From NCBI GenBank assembly GCA_011319805.1, contig SJRY01000110.1, forward strand, positions 1 to 32,330: a DNA stretch of 32,330 nt. Direction: 5' to 3'. The stretch comes from Macrocybe gigantea (Eukaryota; Basidiomycota; Agaricomycetes; Agaricales; Callistosporiaceae). How positions within the stretch are numbered: position 1 is the stretch's first letter; the number at the start of each line of letters is the position of its first letter. This document shows, one piece after another, positions 11,941 to 21,329 of this stretch. Under the pieces are notes generated by a model. That model had not been told where the DNA came from. It was given only the letters and a program-made list of their open reading frames with translations, and did no database searches. Position numbers and translations under genes: made by a program.

Positions 11941-11965
11941 CCGCGAGGACCGCAGGTCCGAGCCC
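11941..11965 (+). repeat. Hairpin-forming direct repeat, copy 2
   Basis: This is an identical copy of the 11875-11899 segment, with the hairpin core at 11943-11963. The intervening 41 bases are unique in the window. Confidence 0.8.
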
Positions 11966-12130
11966 CGAGAGCCCATCAATTCAGGGCCTGAAATGCCAGC
12001 TGTCAACGAAAAATTGGCCCCCCTCTTCTTTTTCCCCCCTCCCATCACCTTTCTTCAGCTTTTCTCCAGTTGGTTTGCTCTTCAGTCCACAACTTTGCAG
12101 GAGACCAAGGTGAAGCCCAGTGAAGTCCTA

Positions 12131-12158
12131 CCGTATTGGGTCGGGTAATGGGTCACGC
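12131..12158 (+). repeat. Left terminal inverted repeat of the pogo element
   Basis: It matches the reverse complement of 15933-15960 at 23 of 28 positions and directly abuts the TA at 12129-12130. A related subterminal motif (GTAACGGGTCAC) occurs at 12333-12344 in the same orientation. Confidence 0.85.
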
Positions 12159-12476
12159 CAATGAAAGTCATCTGGCTCCTAGTCATCGCACTCATTGAGC
12201 TCTTGCGCATAGCTATATTTCCTTTCAAAGTGTCTTCGCAAAAGGTTTATTATGTTTTTACAATTTTATATGATGTGGAAGAAGTGCTACGAATATTTTA
12301 TCGATAGGGTGTCCAGATTCACGAAAATCACGGTAACGGGTCACACTGAGCAAACAAAGACAAAGATGCATGTTCGAGATTGTTATCGCAAGGTGTCATC
12401 GATAACAGCGACGCCTTCATCTTACCGAACGTCAAGACGATCTCATGGGCGTGGTGTGAGTCTAACTATACTATAT
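12159..12476. other. Left non-coding part of the pogo element
   Basis: This stretch lies between the left terminal repeat and the transposase C-terminus. It is AT-rich and contains a degenerate subterminal copy of the terminal motif at 12333-12344, a possible extra transposase-binding site. I see nothing else in it. Confidence 0.5.
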
Positions 12477-15140
12477 TCACTTTTTCCTAAGACGCGTGCT
12501 TCTTCTAGGACCTGGAGAAGGACTGTGATGGACTGTCCTCGAGTCTGACACCCCTCCCGACGACGATGACAATGATACACCAGCCTCTCGAACATGATCT
12601 GAGTCAGGATGCGACACCGATGGTATGTCTGATGTCTCGGGGAGTGTTTCTGCTGTGTTGACCAAGTCACATTCCAGTTTTTGGGTTCTATCGTAACCCG
12701 CCGGTGTATGGGCCGTGGTCGCGGTCGCGGTGGTTCATTTGCCACAGACGAAAGTTGTGCCACATCATGAGGGACTTCAGAAGATGTCTGGACACATGTA
12801 ATCGAGTTGTTGCAGTCCCGGTTTGCCTGGTGAGTCCGATTCTCCCTCGCACGGTTTGCTCGTGCTTCTCGAGTTGCTTTTGACATTGCGAGTTTTGCAG
12901 CCCGAGAAACCCTAGCCCACTCGCCCCTCTGTTCCCTTGCAGCTTGGGCAGCGGCAGCTTTTTCGGCTTTTTCTGCTTCCTTGGCCGCTTTCTGTGCCGC
13001 TTTTTCTGCGTCCCACCTCGCCTTTTCGTCCTTTCGTTCTTGCTTTTTTCGTTCACTTTCCAAAACCCTCGCGCGCTCCTTTTCTTCCCTTGCTGCAGCT
13101 TTTCTTCTCCTTTCCACTTCTTTCTCCGCTTCCTTCACCTCATTCGCTAACTGCTTCTCCCTCTCAGTGACACGTTTCCGGTGAGTCCGCCACTCGTCGC
13201 TCTTGAAGACATCTTTCATCCGCGATTCCCAGACATCACGGGCTAAGGCCTCGAGACATTCCTCAGATGTCATATGCCTCACAAGTGTGCTCGTCAACTT
13301 CTTCTTTTGCTTTCCGCTTTTATCAAAGAGTCGGTTGTGCAAGCAGTTATTTTCTCATTCCATGAGCTTTTGTAGTGCGTAGTCACGGCTCATTTGGTAG
13401 GAAGCCTTGTCCAGTAACTCTCGAAGCAGGCGGTTTTCCGTTTCCAGATGGGATTTTGAGGCACTGGCAGGCAAACGAGGAGGAAGACCACTGATACGGA
13501 AACAAGGTATGCCTTTCAAAACCTGTTGAATCATCTCGTCGGAAAGAGCTAATGTTTGATCATTTGACAGAGGCCGCATGGCCTGCACCACAGATGGCGT
13601 GACATGGCCTGATGAAAACAAGGATTGCTGGATGGGGCTTTCTATACCCGAGAGCAAGGGAAGATGAGAGCGATGAGGAACAGGAGTATGATGGGTGGGT
13701 GCATCTTGTATGTCGTGACTCGCATGATTAACAACTGTGTTCCCCATAGTTGACGGACTCTCTGGTGTATTCCAGTGGACACGTTTGACCCTTCCGATGG
13801 TTGGCGTACGTGCATTTTCCCGGACAAGGATTTTGGGTGTGGTAGGCATTATTGGGAGTGCTGCTTTGGTGGTGGTATTCAATGCTGGTGCGTAAGCTGA
13901 AGGTTCAATTACATCGGAATTTAATGGCCAAATTCCAGTCTTCTGAAAGGCACCCTCTATCGTGCTCGCTGACATGACCTTCTCTCGTGCCCGAGAGTAA
14001 AACCGGAGGAAGTTGGCTTTTCGAATGGGGACATAATCCCTCGATGTTTCAGCCACAATGGCTCTCCATGTCTTGCTTAGTGGACCAAACACTCCAACAT
14101 CGCAAGGCTGGAGACGATGAGTTGTATGGGCAGGAAGGCACAAGATGATGATCTTGTTTTTCTCCGCAAAATCACAAAATCGGTAGGTTGTGTGGGAATT
14201 ATGGCCGTCAAGGATGAGCAAGCGGTAACTACCTTTTGCCTTCTCCCTCGTCATCGGCTCAAAGTCCCGTTCAAGCCATTTCGAACCGAGTTCCTGGTCT
14301 GTCCATCCGTTCGGTGAGTGTGATATGCTGCCAGCATGTCAAGTTGAACGTTGTTGTGTGCACGATAGCTGCATAATTCTGACCATACCTTGCATTACAG
14401 GGATTATCACGGCCCCATTCAAGATCCCGCCGATGGCCTTTGAAGACAACGGATGGCCACAGGGCAGTGCCATCAGCACATATGCATTCGATGACCGTTA
14501 CCAATTCCCTATTGCCGTCTTCAACTGCCTGGACGTCCTTCTGAGAACGATCAACGAGCACTTGAATCTTCTCTCCAATGCCTAGCTGACAACCTTTTTC
14601 GTCCGTGTTGTAGATACATTCCGGTTTGATATCATATTTTGCAATGAGTTCTTCAGCCTTCTTGTAGAAATCCATGACCGTTGCCGGATTCAAGGCCTGA
14701 GCACGACATTTCTCGAGCCCCATTGCCCACCGAACTTTGAGCTCTGGATGCCGTCTGCGGAACCGTTTGACCCAACACTCCCCAATCTCAACCCCTGCTA
14801 TGGAACTTGCATGTGCCGCAACTGCAGATTCATGCAAGGGGATATTGCGGTAGCCACATTCCTTGATCCATTCCACCAGCACCTCTTCTGAAGCAGCATC
14901 CAGCTTTTGCTCATGTTTGTGGGCAGCCTTCCTAGTTTTTCGGCCATGAAAGCGGGCTGTCAATGTTGTCTTGCTCTTGATTCCGAATACACAGGTGGCC
15001 TCTCGGAAAGATAGGTGTGGGTTTCTGTTGCTCTTGAAGCCGTTTCGCTCAATAGCTTTTATGGCCATTTGAATACGCTCCTCGTCTGACTTTCCCTCGA
15101 GGTCGAGTGGATCAACCTGAACCAGTGAGTTGGATTCCAT
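12477..15140 (-). CDS. pogo-type transposase (HTH_psq / CENP-B HTH / DDE), interrupted
   Basis: Exon 1 is 15140-14389, a 61-bp GT-AG intron is 14328-14388, and exon 2 starts at 14327. The start ATG in GCCATGG at 15140 is preferred; the frame is open further upstream but without a better start. The N-terminal DNA-binding part has a psq-like helix-turn-helix (LSFREATCVFGI). A CENP-B-type HTH follows, with GYRNIPLHESAVAAHA and CWVKRFRRRHPE. The catalytic triad is Asp in YNTDEKG (14601-14603), Asp in LILDGHNSH (14207-14209) and Asp in QPCDVGVFGPLSKTW (14099-14101), i.e. DDD. The C-terminal tail is a Lys/Glu/Ala-rich coiled coil ending in a basic RRSTRLRKK. An in-frame TGA (13355-13357) lies between the catalytic domain and tail (LME*ENN). 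A one-base loss near 12666 is needed to reach the basic end; without it the frame runs to 12443. Confidence 0.85.
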
Positions 15141-15932
15141 GGCTTGCGAGACAATGGTAGCGAGCAGGTAAGAGGGGGATGCAATGAATGTTGTGGTGGC
15201 ATTGTGAAAATCTGGGTGCACCATAAGATCAAAATGCAATATTGTATATTGAAATTCAGGCACGGCACATATGCTATGGAGAAAGACACGATGACAATAA
15301 AATCTAGCAGTTTCTACCTGAGCATCAACTCAATTACAAGCCCTGTGGACTATGGATGAGAACAGGGGTGTTTCAATGCCAGATCTGTATGACGGCCATT
15401 GGCAGATGGTCACTGCATGCCGTCGTTGATTGATCAAATCGGCAACCATTTTACAACTCATGCAGGCTGCGAAAAAATCTGAAAAAAATCACACACGTAG
15501 CATTGATATACATGAGTATCGGTACATCCATTTTGTCTCCAGCCGCTCTGTCATAGCTGCTTTGAGAGGTCTGTACTGATCCAGATCAAGCAATGGCTGA
15601 TTGGTTGAATTCAACGTTATTTTGACGCACCATGCACCTTATTGGACAGTTCTTTCACTCCTGTGTTCAAACTTAAGCTTGGGCAGGCCTAATAAACAGT
15701 TTCGCGTGCAGACTCGAGGTTGTGCGATGAAGCCGCTGGAGCTGAGTGATGATGCACATGCCAAAATCTGGCGTGACACACAGTAAATCATTCGTTGCTT
15801 ATGTTTCTCTTCACCCTTTTGCTATAAGACATCTTGGAAGCATATAATGGTATTAAAGCTTCCTTTTGACAACAAACCGCTATAAAATATATGACGTTCT
15901 TGTCGAGATATTCTCCTCTGACCTGTTACCAT
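15141..15932. other. Right non-coding part of the pogo element (transposase 5' region)
   Basis: This region lies upstream of the transposase start and inside the right terminal repeat, so it presumably holds the transposase promoter. The transposase frame is open without a convincing ATG up to about 15263. No second gene is seen. Confidence 0.5.
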
Positions 15933-15960
15933 GCGTGACCCATTACGTGACCCCTCACGG
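15933..15960 (-). repeat. Right terminal inverted repeat of the pogo element
   Basis: This is the partner of the left repeat and directly abuts the TA at 15961-15962. Mismatches are confined to positions 5-7 and 13-14 counted from the outer end. Confidence 0.85.
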
Positions 15961-15962
15961 TA

Positions 15963-16283
15963 CCTCCCTGGCTTCTCTTTTTTCAACAAAAAGAGTGTTT
16001 GCCAGTTGTCTATTGGCCCTTTTTTGGGTCGGACCTCTCTCTGGGCACAGTATGTAGGGAGATTGGGCTGGCGGGTCTACAGTTGCCTCCCCTTCCTTTT
16101 TGGAAGTCGCTCCTCTATCAACTACCACTGTTAGCACTGATTTCCCTGTTTTAGTTGGTGGATTTGGGTTGCATATACCCTGCCGTAGAAAACGCTTCAT
16201 AGCTGCCTTGGTTTTGGTTTTTTTTTTGGAGACGCCTGATGTATGTTGAAGGTTCTTTTTCTTATCATGTCTTTTTATAATAA
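15963..16283. other. Spacer between the pogo element and the first recognisable Helitron exon
   Basis: It contains a T12 run near 16218 and a probable 3' splice site (ATAATATTGCCTCAG, ending at 16293). The splice site suggests that an unseen upstream exon of the Helitron gene lies here or further left. The Helitron 5' terminus could not be located, because those ends are short and only weakly conserved. Confidence 0.35.
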
Positions 16284-16293
16284 TATTGCCTCA

Positions 16294-18231
16294 GGGATCA
16301 ACCGGTTACTCCACGAAGTGCACTCCGCCAGCATGAGTGTGATAACCGCACTCTGGATAGTCCTCATCGTCATCGGATTGTGACTCCTTTGCCTCTTCCT
16401 GTGCCTCCTGTGCCTGCTGGACCTGCTCATGTTCCTGACGATCCCTTTGCTGTGCCTCCACCACCTTGCAATGCTCTGTCTGTGGCTGAACTGTGTGCAC
16501 AGTTGAATGCTTTGCCAGAGCTTCAACCTGTGCGGCGTGGTCGCAGATCTCTTCCTGTACCTGCTCCTGTTCCTCAAGTTGCTCCTCCTCCTCAAGCTGC
16601 TCCTCCTCCTATCTATGGTCATCTTCCTGCTCATTTACAGCAAGCATTAACTGCTTTGCCTCCTATGCACCCCTCTGTTGCTCTTGCTCCTGCTCCTGCT
16701 CCTGCTCCTGCTGTCTCTTATGCTGAATTAGCTGCTCGATATGCAAATTTGCCTCCTTTGCCTGCTCCTGTATGTTATTTTCTCTGTTAAGCTAGATTGA
16801 TTGCAATAAATAATGATTTACTTTTAGCCTATATTGCCTGTTCAACCACCTGCTCCTTTACCACTGCCATTGCCTCCTACTTCTGCTGCTGCTCCTGCTA
16901 CATCTCATGCTGAATTATCTTTGCCTGCTCCTGTACATCATTTTTTCTGATAAGCTAGATTGATTTCAATAAATAACAATTTGCATTTAGCCTTTACCAC
17001 CTGTTCAACCACTTGCTCCTCCACCACTGCCATTGCCTCCTTCTCCTCCACCTCCATTGCCTTCTCCTTCACCACCACCACCTTCTCCTCCTCCTCCTCT
17101 GCCACCACTGCCTATTGTCACCAACCTACCCCTGGCACGTCGCCCATTTGATCCCAATTGGCCTCAACATGACATGGGTAGAATGAACATTGAATGTTCT
17201 TTCTGTCATGCACTGCATTGGATCTCTGAGCGTTTAGTCAAGTCTTCGATTCGTAACCCCAAGTTTGGCATGTGTTGCTATCAAGGCAAAATTGTGCTTC
17301 CTGCTCTGGATCGCCCACCTCCTGAACTCTTGACTTTGCTCTCTGAGCAAAATCCCATTGCAAACAATTTCCGTAAACACATTCGCAACTACAACAATGC
17401 ACTTGCAATGGTATCAATTGGACGCAGAGTCGATGCTTCTCTTCAGGCCAATGGAAATGCTCCTTATGTGTTCAGACTTCATGGAGAGCTCTCTCACAGA
17501 GCAGGTTCTCTTCTTCCTCCTCCTGGAGAGCCACCTGTCTATGCCCAGCTCTACATTTATGATCCTGACGATGCTCACAATTTCCGTATTGCAAACCAGT
17601 GGAATACCAATCTTGATCCCACAACTCTTTGCACTGTGCAAGATATGCTCTATCGTTGTCATCCAGGGGTCCAGTTGTATCGGCAGGCATATGAGCAAAC
17701 CAGGAATATGCCAGAAGATCACCAGTGCAGAATTGTATTGCGATTGGAGGACACCACTGACCACCGTTGCTACAATATGCCTACTACCAATGAAATCGCT
17801 GTTATTCTGCCAGGCGATGGTGATCAACTCGAGAGCGCTCGGGACATTATTCTGTACCGCCGATTTGGTGAACCTCTTCAGCGCATTTCAGACATCCATC
17901 CATTCTATCCAGCTCTCCGATTTGTCTTGCTCTTTCCTACTGGACAGCTCAGTTGGCATCCCAAAATTCTTTACAACCGAGCCGACATTTTGCAGCATGT
18001 CAATGCCAATGCACAACTGCCAGATGCTCCAGATGAAGCCCCAGAGGAGGAGGCTGAAGTTAATGGCAACACCACCACAATACAGCACAGATATGTTTCT
18101 AATGTCCAGTTTTATCGCTATCGCCTCCATCCCCATCCTTCTGCCATTGATTCTCAGCATTTTTTTCTCTCTCAAAAGCTCTTTCAAGAGTTTGTCTGTG
18201 ACATCTGGGCTACTGCAGAGCAGAGTCATCT
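16294..18231 (+). CDS. Helitron replication-helicase protein, N-terminal part (interrupted by element A)
   Basis: Visible exons are about 16294-16769, 16828-16932 and 16991-18231, separated by two 58-bp GT-AG introns. No ATG is in frame in the first visible exon, so an upstream exon is likely. The N-terminus is strongly Pro-rich. It is followed by HDMGRMNIECSFCHALHW and CCYQGK, cysteines typical of the zinc-binding start of fungal Helitron proteins, then FRKHIRNYNNALAMVSIG and the Helitron_like_N region (LRFVLLFPTGQLSWHP). Coding stops artificially at 18231, where element A inserted. The codon split CT|G continues at 23977. The function, from the family, is rolling-circle transposition; this segment precedes the catalytic Rep motifs. 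Confidence 0.85.
16686..16713 (+). repeat. GCTCCT microsatellite
   Basis: The unit GCTCCT is repeated about 4.5 times. It encodes alternating Ala-Pro in the Pro-rich N-terminus of the Helitron protein. Confidence 0.8.
16761..17040 (+). repeat. Tandem duplication of an intron-plus-exon unit in the Helitron gene
   Basis: Introns 16770-16827 and 16933-16990 are both exactly 58 bp and differ at only about 10 positions. Each is preceded by CCTGCTCCT. Each is followed by a closely similar exon start (CCT-T/A-..CCTGTTCAACCA..CCACTGCCATTGCCTCCT). The pair therefore arose by tandem duplication of an intron and its following exon. Confidence 0.85.
18227..18231 (+). repeat. Target site duplication of element A, left copy (CATCT)
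   Basis: CATCT directly precedes the 5' LTR and recurs directly after the 3' LTR at 23972-23976. It is part of the Helitron codons His-Leu. Confidence 0.95.
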
Positions 18232-18429
18232 TGTAAGCGTGGACGCGTACAACGTGACTGCGCGATCACGTGGGCACGGGACGTCACGGTCGGTGGTGGT
18301 GGAGATCGTCATCTTCCTTCTTGACCTTCAACTTGTATCTTCCCCGAACGTCCTCTCAATCACACCTTCTGCTTGTTGTTTAGCTCGGTTCCGAAGGCTT
18401 AGTTTTCCTCCTGAGAAGGGAGGTTTTCA
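18232..18429 (+). repeat. 5' LTR of element A
   Basis: It is 198 bp, TGTAAGCG...GTTTTCA. It differs from the 3' LTR at 18244, 18269, 18277, 18350, 18386 and 18412, all transitions within CpG/TpG(CpA) dinucleotides. I see no clear TATA box. Confidence 0.95.
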
Positions 18430-18434
18430 CTTTT

Positions 18435-18444
18435 TAAACAACAA
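18435..18444 (+). other. Candidate self-primer binding site of element A
   Basis: TAAACAACAA, five bases after the 5' LTR, is the exact reverse complement of TTGTTGTTTA at 18373-18382 inside the LTR. One bulged C allows GC to extend the pairing. It is not followed by the TGG typical of tRNA-primed sites. The layout matches Tf1-type self-priming but is weaker than in element B. Confidence 0.5.
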
Positions 18445-18868
18445 CGCTGAAAATCCTCTTTTTCCTTCCCACCACCAACTCTCTTAGAATTCGAGGCACG
18501 GTCGCCTCGCCGAAAAGGAACGGTCGCCCGGGTCATCCTAGGCATCAAGGGACAATGAACGACGGCGTTTCTCATAAGGAAACACGTGTAGCGGTTCCCC
18601 AGAAGCGGAAAAAGGGCATCTCCCGAAAAGAGGCACGCATATAGTCACTGTTTAGCAACGTCAACCTGGATTTCACCCCCTTCTCTTCACCGACTCCTCT
18701 TACACCAGCTCCATCCTCCTCTCCTTCCCCTCTTCGGAATTCACCACCATCAATACGGCCCCAATGCCGGAATTCACCGCCATCAGTACGACCACAACGC
18801 AGGCGTAGGAAACGTATCTCTTCATCTTCTTCATCGCCATCACCTCTACCCCAAAATGACCGTTACCC
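18445..18868 (+). other. 5' leader of element A
   Basis: This is an untranslated leader between primer site and gag. It contains an imperfect direct repeat (18736-18760 and 18769-18793). A 6-codon upstream ORF (18856-18876) overlaps the gag start codon at 18869. No other gene is seen. Confidence 0.6.
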
Positions 18869-21326
18869 ATGTCTAGCCAAATGATACAATATGCAACAGT
18901 GTCCCAATCGGCACCCAACAAACTCCCTGCCTTGACTCCTGGTGTCCTCAGCGCTCGCGTCTTGCGAGATTTCAAACGTTGTCTTCTCTTTTACTTCGAC
19001 GAAAAGGAGGTCGAAACGGACGCAGGCAAGATAGGGAAGACGTCGATGTGCTGGCAGGATGACAGCCTACACGACTGGATGGAATGCAACCGCGAAGAAC
19101 TCGCGGCGCTCACCTTCAAGCAATTCTTCGAGAAATTTTCAAAGACGTTTATCGAACCCGAGTGGGAGGCCAAGTGCTATGTGCAGCTACAGAGAAAGAT
19201 GATGAAGTCAACGGAGCATTTCCTGCCGTTCGCGACGGAATGCCAGAAGCTCAACGCCATCCTCAAAGGCACCCGTTCCCACTTGGACGACGAGGGACTC
19301 ATTCGCTTCGTGGATGCGCACATGCTGTCTGACCTCAGGGCGGCGTCGAAGACATTCGAACGAAAGTCCTTTTTCACGTGGATGAACGCCGTCACTGAAG
19401 AAGATGAGAAGCTCCTTCGGGAAAGCGTCCGCATTAACGGCTTGATACGGAAGCGCCCGGAGCCCACTTCTCCCAATGAACAACCAAAACGAAAGGAACG
19501 TTACACATCGCAGAACACGAACGCCTCCTCGTCATCGACACAGAGGAAGAAACTGCCCAAAACCATGCCTCCCCCTCTCACCAAAACAGAGCGACAGCTG
19601 ATCGCCGACAATGGCGGTTGTTTCGAATGCAGGGACCCCTTTGCAACTCACTTTGCCCGGGACTGCCCGAACGGCCCACCAGACGGGACTAACTACGTTC
19701 CGTTGACGGCGGAAAATGTGGAGGCATGCAAAGGATCGCAACGAAAGTCTGGAGGACAGAGCCTGAACAACGTAACGAACACCGGCATGCAAAACAAAGC
19801 GTCGCAGAAAGGCAAGGGCAAGAACGTCGCCGCTGTCATCGCAGGGCAGGAATCGGCGCATATAGAGACCTTGGACGAGAACGAAATGACAACAGCTGTG
19901 GGGGTGGTTTTACCGCCTCTGCGTTATGCAACGGCGATGGAGGGAGAGTCCTCCGAAGACAGCGTGGGTGCACCCGTCAGCGTCCCTCACCTACAATGGC
20001 GTTGTCTCCTCCTTGGAGGGGACGGCTCCCCTTCCCTCCGCGTAAACGCTCTCATTGACAACGGTGCTCATCTAGTATTGATTCGCCCAGATGTCGCGGA
20101 TCGCCTGGGGCTTCGGAGGTTCAAGCTCCCACAGGCAGAGCCGGTCGACGTCACGATTCGAGAAGAGAAAGTCACTGTAGAACTCAACGAATATGTCAAG
20201 CTCAAATGCACCACAGAGAATAACGAATGGACTAGCATGACTGTGAAAGCATTAATAACACCCGGACTCTGTACATCAGTAATCCTTGGACTTCCCTTCC
20301 TTACGGTGAACCAAATTGTAGTGGACCACAACGAACGCTGGGCAATCGATAAACGTGTAAATGTGAATATTTTAGATCCCACAAATACATCGCCCTTGCC
20401 GTGGGTAAAGAAACGTCCGACTGTAAAGAGAGAAAAAGAGAAAGCCGGTTTCCATCACGAGAAAAGAACAAGGGAAGTAAAACAGTTGGTCCAGAATCGT
20501 AAAGTATTTTTCGAAGAACTCAGGGGCATCTTGGCGCTATGAAAACTACGAATCGACTCAACGTGCGAGGTCGTGAGTGGTATAAACGTCATTGCGGCTC
20601 TTCGCGAGCGTATAGAATGCCTTTCCCAGCTTGAGGCACTCGGAAATATCGAAGCAGATATACGCGGGCAGTTCAAAGAGATCTTTGAGCCCATTCCTCA
20701 CACGAGCGAACTGCCCAGGGACGTATATGCATCGATCAGATTAAAAAATGCTAATGCTACAATTGCAACGCGGACATACGGATGCCCTCGCAAGTATAGG
20801 GATGCTTGGCGGACGCTGATCCAACAGCACCTAGACAGCGGAAAGATCCGCCCATCATCGTCGCAGCATGCATCGCCTTCTTTCATCATCCCAAAAGCCG
20901 ACCCCTCGGTCTTGCCGAGATGGGTAAACGATTACCGAGCGCTGAACTCGAATACGGTTGCGGATAACTTCCCATTACCAAGAATTGATGACATTCTGGC
21001 AGATTGTGCCAAGGGAAAGATCTGGGCTACAATTGATATGACAAATAGTTTCTTCCAAACGAGAATGAATCCGAAAGACATACATCTGACGGCGGTCTCT
21101 ACGCCTTTTGGCCTGTACGAATGGAACGTCATGCCAATGGGTTTGCGAAACGCACCAGCCATACACCAGCGACGTGTTACGGCTGCATTGCGAGAGCACA
21201 TTGGAAAAATATGCCACGTTTATCTGGATGATATCGTGATATGGAGCGAAAGCGTAGAAGAACACATTGAGAACGTACGAACGATTTTGCAAGCGCTGAA
21301 GGACGCTAGGCTCTACTGTAACCCAA
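18869..21326 (+). pseudogene. Element A gag-protease-reverse transcriptase (one frame, in-frame stop)
   Basis: A single frame runs from the ATG at 18869 to about 21326, broken only by TGA at 20540-20542. Gag has a helical capsid-like part (residues ~50-200) and a knuckle CFECRDPFATHFARDC with spacing C-x2-C-x6-H-x4-C instead of x4 before His. The protease region has LIDNGAHLVLI, i.e. D-N-G rather than D-S/T-G, and ILGLPFL as its C-terminal partner. Reverse transcriptase shows PRWVNDYRALN, NFPLPRIDD, FGLYEWNVMPMGLRNAP and the catalytic YLDD at 21221-21232. The TGA could derive from CGA by a CpG transition. The frame is lost in the A5 run 21325-21329 by one missing base. Gag and pol share one frame, as in Tf1-type elements. 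Confidence 0.9.
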
Positions 21327-21329
21327 AAA

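Larger units (their letters stand above)
11589..12128. other. eIF4G 3' region and repeat-bearing intergenic DNA up to the pogo insertion
   Basis: No gene is supported. The first ~200 bases are T-rich and probably hold the eIF4G 3' UTR. The middle holds two copies of a GC-rich hairpin repeat. The last ~120 bases include a pyrimidine tract (12022-12060) and end at the TA dinucleotide used by the pogo element. Open frames cross the repeats but look fortuitous. Confidence 0.5.
12131..15960 (-). mobile_element. Complete pogo-type (Tc1/mariner superfamily) DNA transposon
   Basis: The 3830-bp element is bounded by 28-bp imperfect inverted repeats (12131-12158 and 15933-15960; 23 of 28 match). Both ends start CCGT and share GTAATGGGTCACGC internally. 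It is flanked by TA on both sides (12129-12130 and 15961-15962), the target duplication of this superfamily. Its single gene is transcribed from the right end leftwards and encodes a CENP-B-like DDE transposase. The element sits between eIF4G and the Helitron. Confidence 0.88.

Noticed and set aside
11875..11965. Possible CRISPR-like array
   Set aside because: Only two repeat copies, in a eukaryotic context, with no cas genes; better described as a hairpin repeat pair.
11870..12148. Plus-strand ORF of about 90 codons running through the hairpin repeats into the pogo terminal repeat
   Set aside because: It owes its length to the GC-rich duplicated repeat and a pyrimidine tract and has no motif.
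15955..16200. Minus-strand ORF that would remain open across the pogo TA site if the element were removed
   Set aside because: Both strands happen to be open across the empty site, so openness is uninformative; no recognisable domain.
16275..16634. Minus-strand Gln/Glu-rich ORFs ending in an acidic and His-containing tail
   Set aside because: They are antisense to the Pro-rich Helitron exon (Pro codons read as Gly/Gln/Glu/Arg in antisense), which is phase-consistent with the Helitron protein; no independent support.
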